The position numbers were made by a program, and so were the translations under genes. From assembly GCF_030816855.1 (NCBI RefSeq), contig NZ_JAUSYK010000001.1, forward strand, positions 2,418,001 through 2,482,000: DNA of 64,000 bases, given 5' to 3'. Positions 20,491-33,918 of the stretch are shown piece by piece (positions within the stretch are counted from its first letter, which is position 1; each line of letters opens with the position of its first letter). Origin of the DNA: Arthrobacter sp. B3I4. Lineage in GTDB: Bacteria; Actinomycetota; Actinomycetes; Actinomycetales; Micrococcaceae. The notes below the pieces were generated by a model. The model worked only from the letters and a program-made list of their open reading frames with translations. It searched no databases and had not been told where the DNA came from.

Positions 20491-21008
20491 TGGTCAAGGA
20501 ACTCTCCCTGCTCCTGGTCGTGGTGCTGGTCGGTGTCGCGCTGGCGCTGATCTGGTTTGGCTGGCGCAACCGGCTGCGCCGCCAGGCCGACGTCGCGCCC
20601 CTGCCCGCCGTCCCCGCGGAACTCAGCGTGCCCCTGGCCGCCGCCGAAGGCCAGTACGTTGCCTCCACCACCGCCGGGGACTGGCTGGACCGGATCGCCG
20701 TCCACCAGCTGGGCCTGCGCACCAACGCGGACCTCAGCGTTCACCCGGAGGGCGTGCTCTTCGACCGGTCCGGCGCGGGCCCGCTCTTCATTCCGGCCGG
20801 CCGGCTCACCGGCGTGCGGCAGGAAAGCGGCATGACCGGAAAATTCGTCGAGAAGGACGGTCTCCTGGTGCTCAGCTGGATGCTCGGCAGCCGCGAACTG
20901 GACACCGGCTTCCGCACCCGCCGGGCCGAGGACAAAGCCGTACTCCTCAGCACCCTCCAAGATTTGATCTCCGCTGCCCCCCAGGCAGAAGCCGATAGTG
21001 GAAAGTAA
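20490..21008 (+). CDS. membrane-anchored PH-like domain protein of the pyr operon
   Basis: 172 residues, ATG overlapping the pyrC stop. One N-terminal transmembrane helix (residues 5-25, [20 protein letters not shown]) is followed by a basic RNRLRRQ stop-transfer segment and a soluble beta-rich domain (about 45-155) of the bacterial PH-like type. A membrane protein at this position between pyrC and carA is conserved across actinobacteria. Its function is unknown; a link to pyrimidine synthesis is suggested only by gene order. It is sometimes labelled a transporter, but a single helix does not support that. Confidence 0.78.
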   Translation: MVKELSLLLVVVLVGVALALIWFGWRNRLRRQADVAPLPAVPAELSVPLAAAEGQYVASTTAGDWLDRIAVHQLGLRTNADLSVHPEGVLFDRSGAGPLFIPAGRLTGVRQESGMTGKFVEKDGLLVLSWMLGSRELDTGFRTRRAEDKAVLLSTLQDLISAAPQAEADSGK

Positions 21009-21012
21009 GAAC

Positions 21013-22223
21013 GTGACGGACTCCAAAATGACAGCATCCACCCCTGCCGTGCTCGTGCTCGAGGACGGACGGACCTTCCGGGGCCGCAGCTACGGCGCCA
21101 CCGGCACCGCCCTGGGCGAAGCGGTCTTCGCGACCGGCATGACCGGCTACCAAGAGACCATCACCGATCCCTCCTACGCCCGCCAGCTCGTGGTGCAGAC
21201 CGCCCCGCACATCGGCAACACCGGCGTGAACAAGGACGACGCCGAATCCCGCCGCATCTGGGTCGCCGGCTACATCGTCCGCGACGCCGCGCGCCGGCCG
21301 TCCAACTGGCGCTCGGAGCGCAGCCTGGACGAGGAACTCGCCGAGCAGGGCGTCATCGGCATCCAGGGCGTCGACACCCGCGCGATCACCCGGCACCTGC
21401 GCGAACACAAAACCATGCGCGCAGGGATTTTCTCCGGCGACGCCGCAACAGCCACCGACAAGGAGCTCGTGGACGCCGTCCTCGCGAGCGCGCCGATGGA
21501 AGGCTCCCGGCTCGCCGAGGAGGTCAGCGTCGACGCCGCTTACACCGTCGAGCCCGGCGACTGGGGCTGGGACGGCGAGCCGCGCTTCAGCATCGCCGCG
21601 ATCGACCTTGGCATCAAGCGCATGACCCCGATCCGCTTCGCCCAGCGCGGCGTCCGGGTCCACGTCCTGCCGGCCACCGCCACGATCGAGGACATCAAGG
21701 CCGTCAACCCGGACGGCGTGTTCATGTCCAACGGCCCCGGCGACCCCGCCACCGCCGACAGCCAGGTCAGCCTGCTGCGCTCCGTCCTGGACGCGAAGCT
21801 GCCCTACTTCGGCATCTGCTTCGGCAACCAGATCCTGGGCCGCGCCCTGGGCTTTGGCACCTACAAGCTGCGCTACGGCCACCGCGGCATCAACCAGCCC
21901 GTGATGGACCGGCGCACCGGCAAGGTCGAAATCACCTCGCAGAACCACGGCTTCGCCGTCGATGCCCCGCTCGACGGCGCCACGATGGCGCCCGAGGAGC
22001 GGTTCGGCCGCGTCGAGGTCAGCCACGTGAGCCTCAACGACGACGTCGTCGAGGGCCTGTCCTGCCTGGACATCCCCGCCTTCTCGGTCCAGTACCACCC
22101 CGAGGCGGCCTCCGGCCCGCACGACGCCGCGTACCTCTTCGACCGCTTCATCCAGCTGATGGCGGACACCAAAAACGCTGACACCAACACCGCCACTGAC
22201 TCCAAGACTGAGGACAAGAAGTA

Positions 22224-22224
<1 letters not shown>
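21013..22224 (+). CDS. carA: carbamoyl-phosphate synthase small (glutaminase) subunit
   Basis: 403 residues from GTG 21013, preceded by GGAAAG at seven bases; GTG 20998 is an alternative in-frame start overlapping the previous gene. Class I glutamine amidotransferase that feeds ammonia to CarB. The nucleophile Cys is in [16 protein letters not shown] and the His/Glu pair in [11 protein letters not shown]. The N-terminal CPSase domain carries [19 protein letters not shown] Thr/Asn/Lys-rich tail ends the protein, and its stop shares a base with the carB ATG. Confidence 0.97.
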
Positions 22225-25545
<3,321 letters not shown>

Positions 25546-25553
<8 letters not shown>

Positions 25554-26448
25554 GGCCGCTATCGGCGCCTCCGGTGCGACACCTGGCCGGGAGCCCTTCG
25601 GTGCGATGCCTGGCCGGGAGCCCTTCGGCTCCCGGCTCGGCCGTGCGATGGCCGAGCGCGGGCCGCTGTGCGTCGGCATCGATCCGCACCCGGCGCTGCT
25701 GCAGCGCTGGGGGCTGAACGACGACGCCGCGGGCCTGGAGCGCTTCTCCCTGACCGTGCTTGAAGCAGTGGGGCCGCTCGCTGCCGCGGTGAAGCCGCAG
25801 GTCGCGCTGTATGAGCGGCACGGTTCCGCCGGCATCGCCGTGCTGGAACGCACCCTGGCGGCCTGCAGCGAGGCGGGCGTGCTCAGCATCGCCGATGCCA
25901 AGCGCGGGGATATCGGTTCCACCATGGCCGCCTACGCCGATGCTTGGCTGCGGGACGGCTCAGCACTGGCCGCCGACGCGGTGACGTTGAGCCCGTACCT
26001 TGGCTTCGAATCCCTCCGGCCGGCCCTGGACCTCGCGGCCGAGGCCGGTCGCGGCGTCTTTGTCCTGGCCCTGACGTCCAACCCGGAAGGCGCCTCCGTG
26101 CAGCACGTCGGCGGCTCGGACTCAGTGGCCCGCCGCATCGCCCGCGCTGCCGCCGTCGAAAACCAGCGCTACGCCGGGGGCCTGGGGTCGGTGGGACTCG
26201 TCGTCGGCGCCACCGTCGGGTCCGCCCTGGCGGACCTGGACCTGGACCTCGCAGCGGTCCGCGGGCCCATCCTGGCGCCGGGCCTCGGCGCCCAGGGAGC
26301 CACTGCCGCGGACCTGCGGCGCACCTTCGGCAGCGCCTACGGCCAGGTGCTCGGCACCTCCAGCCGGGACATCCTTGCCGCCGGCCCGCAGCCGTCGGCG
26401 CTGCAGGCTGCGGCGCAACGGACCCTGGACGAACTCCGCGCCGTATAG
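25546..26448 (+). CDS. pyrF: orotidine 5'-phosphate decarboxylase (PyrF, long type)
   Basis: 300 residues from ATG 25546, overlapping the carB stop by eight bases. It decarboxylates OMP to UMP. The type 2 signature [19 protein letters not shown] and [14 protein letters not shown] (substrate phosphate and Asp) are present. The N terminus is unusual: a 27-bp unit is duplicated in tandem (about 25573-25626), giving GATPGREPF then GAMPGREPF before the normal start of the fold. It looks like a recent in-frame duplication in a tolerant region. pyrF is the last gene of the operon; pyrD and pyrE are not in this window. Confidence 0.93.
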
Positions 26449-26486
26449 CGATCGGGGCTCATCCGCCTGGGCGGAATGGCGTTTGT

Positions 26487-27220
26487 GGGCCGGGCTTGCG
26501 GGGCTAGCTGCGTCGGTTGCCACAGATGGCCGCTAAGGGCCCGGTATTGCGGCCGTATGTGGCGAACGGAGGGCGCCGGCTGTCCCGTCAGGCCGGGTTG
26601 GGCACGTCCGGGGCTCTAGCTGCGACGATTCGCCACAGATGGCCGCTAAGGGCCCGGTATTGCGGCCATCTCTGGCGAACGGGTGACGCGCCGGCTGTCC
26701 CGTCAGACCGGGCTGGGCACGTCCGCGGCTCTAGCTGCGACGATTCGCCACAGACGGCCGCTAAGGGCCCTCCACTGCGGCCATCTCTGGCGAACGGGTG
26801 ACGCGCCGGCTGTCCCGCCGGGCCGGGCTGGGCACGTCCGCGGCTCTAGCTGCGACGATTCGCCACAGACGGCCGCTAAGGGCCCGGTATTGCGGCCATC
26901 TCTGGCGAACGGGTGACGCGCCGGCTGTGCCGTCAGACCGGGCTGGGCACGTCAGCGGCTCTAGCTGCGACGATTCGCCACAGATGGCCGCTAAGGAATC
27001 GGTATTGCGGCCCTCTGCGGCGAACGGGTGACGCCGCCCAGCCTACCTGCCATGTTGTGGCGGGCGTTTTGGGGCAGAAGTACACCGCTAACCCTCCGCG
27101 CTGGGACAGCCGGGTTGGGGCTGGCCCGCAGCCTTGGCTGTGCCGATTCGTCGCAGAAGGCCGCTATGGACCTGGTATTCCGGCCATCTATGGCAAACGG
27201 CCAGCGCCGACTGTCCCGGC
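26487..27220. repeat. tandem 115-bp non-coding repeats, each with a long hairpin
   Basis: Unit anchors (GCCACAGAYGGCCGCTAAG) start at 26519, 26632, 26747, 26862 and 26977, spaced 113, 115, 115 and 115 bases. A partial unit precedes (from about 26487) and a diverged one follows (anchor 27150). Each unit opens with an imperfect palindrome: left arm TTCGCCACAGATGGCCGC, 15-base loop, right arm GCGGCCATCTCTGGCGAA (17 of 18 pairs in the second unit, 26629-26679). The remaining 65 bases hold a conserved spacer ending CTCTAGCTGCGACGA. The period is not a multiple of three and open frames shift between units, so it is not coding. It fills most of the 994-base gap between pyrF and mihF. Confidence 0.9.
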
Positions 27221-27442
27221 AGCCCCTTACGCCACGACCCGCAGCCCCACGGCTGCCGCCTGGCCAATTAGGCGTCGGCCGCAGCTGTAGCGCCGGAAGC
27301 GATCCATTGCTTTCCGGCGACTCCAGACTGTAAGTTCAGGACAAGTCCGCGGTACCGGCCGGGGTATGCGCGGCCCGTTTCATGGTCTCGTCTGACCAGG
27401 CCGTTTGCGTGGTCTGGGCTGACAATGCAGGGAGGACCTCAG

Positions 27443-27760
27443 TTGAGCTTGCGACCACTCACGCCGGAGGAGCGTGCCGACGCCCTGCAGAAGGCTGCCG
27501 CGGCGAGGGTGGCGCGGGCCGCAGCCAAGGACCGGCTGAAGTCAGGGGAGCTGTCCATCGCGCAGCTGCTCAGCGCGTCGGAGACGGACGAAGCTATCGC
27601 CCGCATGCGTGTTGTGGAGCTGCTGGAGGCCCTGCCGCGAATCGGGCATGTACGTGCCGTGGCGATTATGGACCGGCTCGGGATTGCTGCTTCCCGGCGG
27701 GTAAGGGGACTGGGAATCCACCAGCGCGCGGCGCTGGTAGATTTTATGAACGAGAAGTAG
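27443..27760 (+). CDS. mihF: integration host factor, actinobacterial type (mIHF)
   Basis: 105 residues from TTG 27443, chosen because GGGAGG ends seven bases before it; an ATG at 27425 would place the Shine-Dalgarno inside the gene. mIHF is a nucleoid-associated, DNA-bending protein found only in actinobacteria and unrelated to enteric IHF. Conserved segments are [20 protein letters not shown] (N-terminal helix), [20 protein letters not shown] and the C-terminal H2TH-like [20 protein letters not shown]. It precedes gmk and rpoZ, the standard actinobacterial order, and follows the hairpin-repeat block, so its promoter should lie at about 27240-27430. Confidence 0.93.
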   Translation: MSLRPLTPEERADALQKAAAARVARAAAKDRLKSGELSIAQLLSASETDEAIARMRVVELLEALPRIGHVRAVAIMDRLGIAASRRVRGLGIHQRAALVDFMNEK

Positions 27761-27797
27761 CTCGGCCACCGAGCTTCCCCACCGCCTAAAGGAACAT

Positions 27798-28371
27798 GTG
27801 AGCAAGAAACCGGGACTGACAGTCCTCGCCGGTCCGACGGCTGTTGGCAAAGGCACCGTCTCGACCTATATCCGGGACAACTACCCCGAAGTCTGGCTTT
27901 CAGTGTCGGCCACCACGCGCGCTCCGCGGCCCGGTGAGATCGACGGGGTGCACTACTACTTCAAGTCCAAAGAGGAGTTTGACGCCCTCGTGGCGGGCGG
28001 GCGAGCTCTTGGAATGGGCCGTGGTGCACGGCCAGAACACTTACGGCACCCTCAAGAGCACGGTCAATGCGGCCATTGCCGAGGGTCGCTCCGTGTTGCT
28101 GGAGATCGACCTGCAGGGCGCACGCCAGGTGAAGCAGGCCGTTCCGGACGCCCAGTTCGTCTTCCTTGCCCCGCCGAGCTGGGAAGAATTGGTGCGTCGT
28201 CTGGTAGGCCGCGGCACGGAATCCGCGGAGGAACAGCAGCGACGGCTGGAAACCGGTAAAGTAGAACTAGCCGCTGAACCGGAGTTCGACCACACAGTCA
28301 TCAATGATGACGTACGTCGGGCAGCGGACGAGCTTGTTTCACTCATGGGGCTCACGCCGCACCCGCACTAA
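27798..28371 (+). CDS. gmk: guanylate kinase (single-base frameshift near 28000)
   Basis: Phosphorylates GMP to GDP. It starts at GTG 27798 ([21 protein letters not shown]-loop GPTAVGKG) and runs in frame to about 27999 ([11 protein letters not shown]). The rest ([20 protein letters not shown] to the C terminus, with [13 protein letters not shown]) continues in another frame. Deleting one G from GGGCGGGCG at 27995-28001 restores a 190-residue enzyme of normal length. The gene is essential in bacteria, so a sequence error is the likeliest cause. rpoZ follows after 39 bases. Confidence 0.93.
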
Positions 28372-28410
28372 CCGCAGGGTCGGAATGGCCCGTAAGAATT
28401 TGGAGAATTC

Positions 28411-28674
28411 GTGTCCACGAACCTTGAAGGCATCATCAACCCGCCGATCGACGAGCTGCTGAAGGCTGCCGATTCGAAGTACGGACTGGTGATTTTCGGT
28501 GCCAAGCGCGCCCGCCAAATCAACGCCTACTACGCCCAGCTGCACGAGGGCCTCTTCGAGTACGTCGGCCCGCTGGTTGACACCAAGCTGAATGAAAAGT
28601 CGCTTTCCATCGCCCTGCGCGAGATCAACGAAGGCAAGCTCGTTTCCACGCCGATTGAAGCCGCCGCAGAGTAA
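28411..28674 (+). CDS. rpoZ: DNA-directed RNA polymerase subunit omega
   Basis: 87 residues, GTG start preceded by TTGGAGAA. Omega clamps the beta' subunit during polymerase assembly and in many bacteria forms part of a ppGpp site. The conserved block [20 protein letters not shown] followed by [11 protein letters not shown] is complete, and the C terminus [17 protein letters not shown] is typical of actinobacteria. It lies between gmk and coaBC, as in most bacteria. Confidence 0.95.
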   Translation: MSTNLEGIINPPIDELLKAADSKYGLVIFGAKRARQINAYYAQLHEGLFEYVGPLVDTKLNEKSLSIALREINEGKLVSTPIEAAAE

Positions 28675-28700
28675 TTGCTCTGCTGCCTGACGGAGGTCAC

Positions 28701-30164
28701 GTGCGCATAGTCCTCGGAGTCGGGGGAGGGATTGCCGCCTACAAGGTGGCATCGCTCCTCCGGCTTTTTACTGAAGCCGGTCATGACGTCACCGTCATTC
28801 CCACGGAGGCTGCAACCCGTTTCGTCGGTGTGGCCACCTGGGAGGCCCTCTCCGGGCATCCGGTCAGCAACAGCGTCTTCGACGAGGTCCACATCGTCAA
28901 CCACGTCCGGCTGGGGCACGAGGCAGAGCTGATAGTGGTGGCACCGGCGACGGCGGACCTGCTCGCGCGCGCCGCCACCGGCCAGGCTAACGACCTGCTG
29001 ACGAACACGCTCCTGATGGCAGGCGGCCCGGTGCTGATGGCTCCGGCGATGCACACCGAGATGTGGCGCCACCCGGCCACCCAGGCGAACGTGGAAACCT
29101 TGCGCAGCCGCGGTGTTACCGTGCTCGAGCCTGCGACCGGCCGACTCACCGGTGCGGATTCGGGTCCGGGCCGGCTGCCCGAGCCGGAGGCGATCTTCGC
29201 TGCGGCCGTGGCCCTGGCCGCAGCCTCGGCCATCCCCAACGCACCGGACCTGCCGGCGGACGACCTGCCGGCGCAGGACGCGTCCGACCTGCCCACGGAC
29301 GACGCGCCGACGCCCGCCGCGCCGACTACCGACGAGAACGCGCTGGCGCGGTACGTGCCGATGCCGGACTCGCCGGCGTCGGACGCGCTGACTACCGACG
29401 TGTTGAACTCAGCGGTTCGCGCCGAAGCGGTTCTCGCCGAAGCGGTTCGCGCCGAAGCGCCCGCCGCCGTCGGACCTCTGACCGGACTCACCGTGACCAT
29501 CAGCGCCGGCGGCACCCGGGAACCCCTGGACCCGGTCCGCTTCCTGGGCAACCGGTCCTCCGGCAAGCAGGGCGTGGCTCTGGCTGTCGCGGCCCAGGCG
29601 GCCGGCGCCCGCGTCCGGCTCCTGGCCGCCCACATGGACGTTCCCGCGCCTTCCGGCGTCGAGGTGGTGCAGGTCGAAACCGCACTGGAACTGCGCCGGG
29701 CTGCCCTGCATGCGGCGGCGGACTCCGACGTCATCATCATGGCCGCCGCCGTCGCGGATTTTCGCGCCGCCGATGTCTCCGGAACCAAGATCAAGAAGCG
29801 CGACGACGCCGCGGACCCGGTGATTACCCTGATTCGCAACCCCGACATCCTGCGTGAACTGGTCGAGGTCCGCGACGCCGCCTCCCGTAATCAGCTGATC
29901 GTCGGCTTCGCCGCCGAAACCGGCGACGCCGACGGCGACGTGCTGGAGTACGCCGCGGCAAAGCTGCGCCGCAAGGCCTGCGACCTGCTCGTGGTCAACC
30001 AGGTCGGGAAGGACCAGGTCTTCGGCTTGGACGACAACGCCGTAGTCATCCTTGCCCGCTCCGGCTCCGAACCCCAAGAGGCGTCGGGTACGAAGTCCGA
30101 CGTCGCGGCTGCCGTGATCGACCGCATCAGCGCCGAGTTGAGCCGGGCCGTTCCGCCGGCTTGA
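28701..30164 (+). CDS. coaBC: bifunctional phosphopantothenoylcysteine decarboxylase/synthetase
   Basis: 487 residues, GTG start with GGAGG upstream. Two steps of CoA synthesis: CoaB joins cysteine to phosphopantothenate and CoaC decarboxylates the product using FMN. The CoaC half (1-170) has GVGGGIAAYK, ELIVVAPATADLLARAATGQ and PAMHTEMW. The CoaB half (from about 265) has SAGGTREPLDPVRFLGNRSS and AAAVADFRAADVSGTKIKK. Between them is a roughly 90-residue Ala/Pro/Asp-rich linker with micro-repeats such as AVRAEAVLAEAVRAEA, longer than usual and probably disordered. Confidence 0.95.
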   Translation: MRIVLGVGGGIAAYKVASLLRLFTEAGHDVTVIPTEAATRFVGVATWEALSGHPVSNSVFDEVHIVNHVRLGHEAELIVVAPATADLLARAATGQANDLLTNTLLMAGGPVLMAPAMHTEMWRHPATQANVETLRSRGVTVLEPATGRLTGADSGPGRLPEPEAIFAAAVALAAASAIPNAPDLPADDLPAQDASDLPTDDAPTPAAPTTDENALARYVPMPDSPASDALTTDVLNSAVRAEAVLAEAVRAEAPAAVGPLTGLTVTISAGGTREPLDPVRFLGNRSSGKQGVALAVAAQAAGARVRLLAAHMDVPAPSGVEVVQVETALELRRAALHAAADSDVIIMAAAVADFRAADVSGTKIKKRDDAADPVITLIRNPDILRELVEVRDAASRNQLIVGFAAETGDADGDVLEYAAAKLRRKACDLLVVNQVGKDQVFGLDDNAVVILARSGSEPQEASGTKSDVAAAVIDRISAELSRAVPPA

Positions 30165-30242
30165 GCGCTGGGGTAATCAAGGTCTCCTTAGCAGGGGACT
30201 CACGCCGCCGGACGCCCGTTTCCTAACCAGTAAGGTAGTTGA

Positions 30243-31478
<1,236 letters not shown>

Positions 31479-31586
31479 GACGCCTACCGAGGCGCCGACC
31501 GTCCCGCCCGGACGTCGCGTCAGAGTGCCAGGACGTTCCGGCGCCCGTACGTCCCGGATCGAAATTGTCATAGCTGTGTGATGTGC

Positions 31587-31620
31587 TGTAGCCAGGCCGC
31601 CGAACGGGGGCCTGGCTACA
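31587..31620 (+). terminator. hairpin after metK
   Basis: Perfect 12-bp stem TGTAGCCAGGCC / GGCCTGGCTACA with a 10-base loop, followed by GGATTTATG. It lies 109 bases after the metK stop and before the priA start at 31708. A factor-independent terminator is likely despite the weak T tail. Confidence 0.7.
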
Positions 31621-31707
31621 GGATTTATGTCAGCAGGTGTTATCCGTGAGGGACTGCCGACCGCCGGCGGCGTCAGCCCCGGCAGCCACAGAAGGGAGGC
31701 AGGTACC

Positions 31708-33855
31708 GTGCAAAATGCCCGGGCCGGTGCAGCAGCGCCGGAGGAGCCACTCCAGCTCTCACTGCTGCACGGCTTCCCAGCCTCGGCGGCTGCCGCGGGG
31801 CCTACCCTGGCCGGGGAGCTGCCGGTGGCCCGGGTGTTGCTGGACTCTTTTCTCCCGCATTTGGACCGGCCGTTCGACTACAGCGTGCCGGCCGAGCTGG
31901 ACGCCGCGGCCCGTCCGGGCGTCCGGGTGCGGGTTAAATTCGGCGGCCAGGAGCTCGGCGGGTTCCTGGTTGAGCGCACGGCTGCGTCCGACGCAGGCCA
32001 TGCCCTGGTTCCGCTGCACAAAGTGGTGTCCCCGGTGCCGGTACTCACGGCCGAGGTCGCCGGGCTGGCCGCGAAGGTGGCGGCCCGTTATGCCGGCACG
32101 GTCAGCGACGTGATCCGTGTTGCGGTCCCACCACGGATGGCCCGGCTCGAAAAGGAGTTCGCGCCCGGCGGCGTGCTGGACCCGGCACTTTTCGCCGCTG
32201 ACGGCGGCGGCGACCGCGTGCCGCCGGTGTCGGCTGCCGCTTCCCACTGGGCAGAGTACCGCAACGGCCCAGCCTTCCTGCAGCACCTGGCCGCTGGCGA
32301 ATCGCCCAGGGCGGCGCTGAGCGCCCTGCAGGGATTCGGCCCCGGCGGCTGGCCCCACTTGGTGGCCGAAGCCGTGGCCGCCGTCCGCCGGTCCGGCCGG
32401 GGCGCCGTCGTCGTGGTGCCCGATTACCGCGACCTGGACCGGGCGGAAGCGGCGCTGCGGGAGCTTCTCCCGGCCGGGGATATTGCCCGGCTGACCGCCG
32501 ACGACGGCCCGACCCCGCGGTACCGCAACTTCCTGCGCGTGCTCAGCGGTGCGGCGCACGTCGTCGTGGGGACGCGTTCCGCCGCCTACGCTCCGGTGCG
32601 TGACCTGGGCCTGGTGGTGTGCTGGGACGACGGCGATGATCTGCACATCGAGCAGCGTTCCCCCTATGCCCATGCACGGGAGGTTCTGTTGCTCCGTGCC
32701 GCTCATGAGGGGGCGGCCTGCCTGCTCGCCGGGCACGCCCGCAGCACGGAAACGCAACGGCTGGTGGAATCCGGCTGGGCTTTCCCGGTCGAGGCGGACC
32801 GCTCGGTGGTGCGCAGGACAGTTCCGCGCGTGCTCAACACGGCCGACAGCTTTGAACAGGAGCGCGATCCGCTGGCACGCGTCGCACGCCTGCCGGGCGC
32901 CGCATGGCGAGCGGCCAAGGAGGGGCTGGAACGGGGACCGGTGCTGGTCCAGGTGGCGAGGGCCGGCTACGCGCCGTCCCTGGTGTGCGACCGCTGCCGG
33001 GAACAAGCCCGCTGCACGGCCTGCAACGGCCCGTTGGCCATGTCCGGGTCAGCCGGCAGCGGCGCGGTACCCGTGTGTAAGTGGTGTTCAGCAGCGGCTC
33101 CGCAGTGGCGCTGCCTGCACTGCAACGGGGTTCGGCTCCGCCGCGGAGCCACCGGAGCGCTGCGGACTGCCGAGGAGTTGGGACGTGCGTTTCCCGGCAA
33201 GCCGGTGGTGAACTCTTCCGGTGACCGTGTCCTGGCGACGGTGCCGGACACGAAAGCCCTGGTCGTCGCCACCGTGGGTGCCGAGCCGGTGGCTGCCGGA
33301 GGCTACGCCGCTGCACTGTTGCTCGACGGTGATTCGCTGTTGCGCCGCGAAAATCTGCGGGCGGGGGAGGACGCTGTGCGCCGCTGGTTCAACGCTGCCG
33401 CACTGGTCCGCCCCGCGTCCGAGGGCGGCTTGGTGGTTATCACCGCGGAGGACACTGCCGGGGTCGGGGCGCTGCTGCGTTGGGACCCGGCGGGGTACGC
33501 AGGCCGCGAACTTGCCCTGCGGCAGGAGTTGTCGCTGCCGCCCGCCGTTCGGATCGCGTCCATCACGGGCAGAAGGTCCGCCGTCGGGCACTTCACCGAC
33601 GCCGTCGAAACGGGGTTGGCTAAACAAGGCATCGTGCTGCGTACGGCCGGACCGGCACCGCTTTCGGGCCCCGGCGCTGGGTCGGCACCGGCGGCGGAGC
33701 GCCGAAGCGGTGAGGATGTCAGAACCCTGCTGTTCGTCCCGTACGGCCAGGCCAGCGACGTCACGAAGGCGTTGCACGCAGTCAAGGCGGCGGCAGCGGC
33801 GAAGCGTACCGACGATCCGGTGCAGGTGCGGCTGGACGGCGTCGACGTCCTCTAG
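31708..33855 (+). CDS. priA: primosomal protein PriA, actinobacterial form without helicase motifs
   Basis: 715 residues from GTG 31708, selected by GGAGG eight bases upstream; an in-frame ATG at 31627 lies in the metK terminator region. PriA restarts stalled replication forks. The N-terminal 3' DNA-binding domain is present (ARVLLDSFLPHLDRPFDYSV). The helicase core is degenerate: the GxxGSGKT P-loop position reads LQGFGPGGW and the DEAH box reads CWDDGDD. The zinc-binding cysteines remain (CDRCREQARCTACNG, CKWCS, CLHCNG). Loss of ATPase motifs is typical of actinobacterial PriA, suggesting a structural role in primosome assembly. Confidence 0.9.
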   Translation: MQNARAGAAAPEEPLQLSLLHGFPASAAAAGPTLAGELPVARVLLDSFLPHLDRPFDYSVPAELDAAARPGVRVRVKFGGQELGGFLVERTAASDAGHALVPLHKVVSPVPVLTAEVAGLAAKVAARYAGTVSDVIRVAVPPRMARLEKEFAPGGVLDPALFAADGGGDRVPPVSAAASHWAEYRNGPAFLQHLAAGESPRAALSALQGFGPGGWPHLVAEAVAAVRRSGRGAVVVVPDYRDLDRAEAALRELLPAGDIARLTADDGPTPRYRNFLRVLSGAAHVVVGTRSAAYAPVRDLGLVVCWDDGDDLHIEQRSPYAHAREVLLLRAAHEGAACLLAGHARSTETQRLVESGWAFPVEADRSVVRRTVPRVLNTADSFEQERDPLARVARLPGAAWRAAKEGLERGPVLVQVARAGYAPSLVCDRCREQARCTACNGPLAMSGSAGSGAVPVCKWCSAAAPQWRCLHCNGVRLRRGATGALRTAEELGRAFPGKPVVNSSGDRVLATVPDTKALVVATVGAEPVAAGGYAAALLLDGDSLLRRENLRAGEDAVRRWFNAAALVRPASEGGLVVITAEDTAGVGALLRWDPAGYAGRELALRQELSLPPAVRIASITGRRSAVGHFTDAVETGLAKQGIVLRTAGPAPLSGPGAGSAPAAERRSGEDVRTLLFVPYGQASDVTKALHAVKAAAAAKRTDDPVQVRLDGVDVL

Positions 33856-33918
33856 GTGGGGCTGCGCTGCGCCGGCGGAGTCCGCGCCGGCCGAGTACTG
33901 CAATCGAGGGGGATGCCA

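Noticed and set aside
26487..27220. Possible CRISPR array
   Set aside because: Units are directly tandem with conserved 'spacers'; a CRISPR array has unique spacers of 28-40 bases, and no cas genes are present.
26517..27333. Chain of 77-125-residue ORFs through the 115-bp repeats (MTRRLSRQTGLGTS... type)
   Set aside because: They recur because of the DNA repeat, change frame from unit to unit since 115 is not divisible by three, and lack ribosome sites; the conserved feature is the hairpin.
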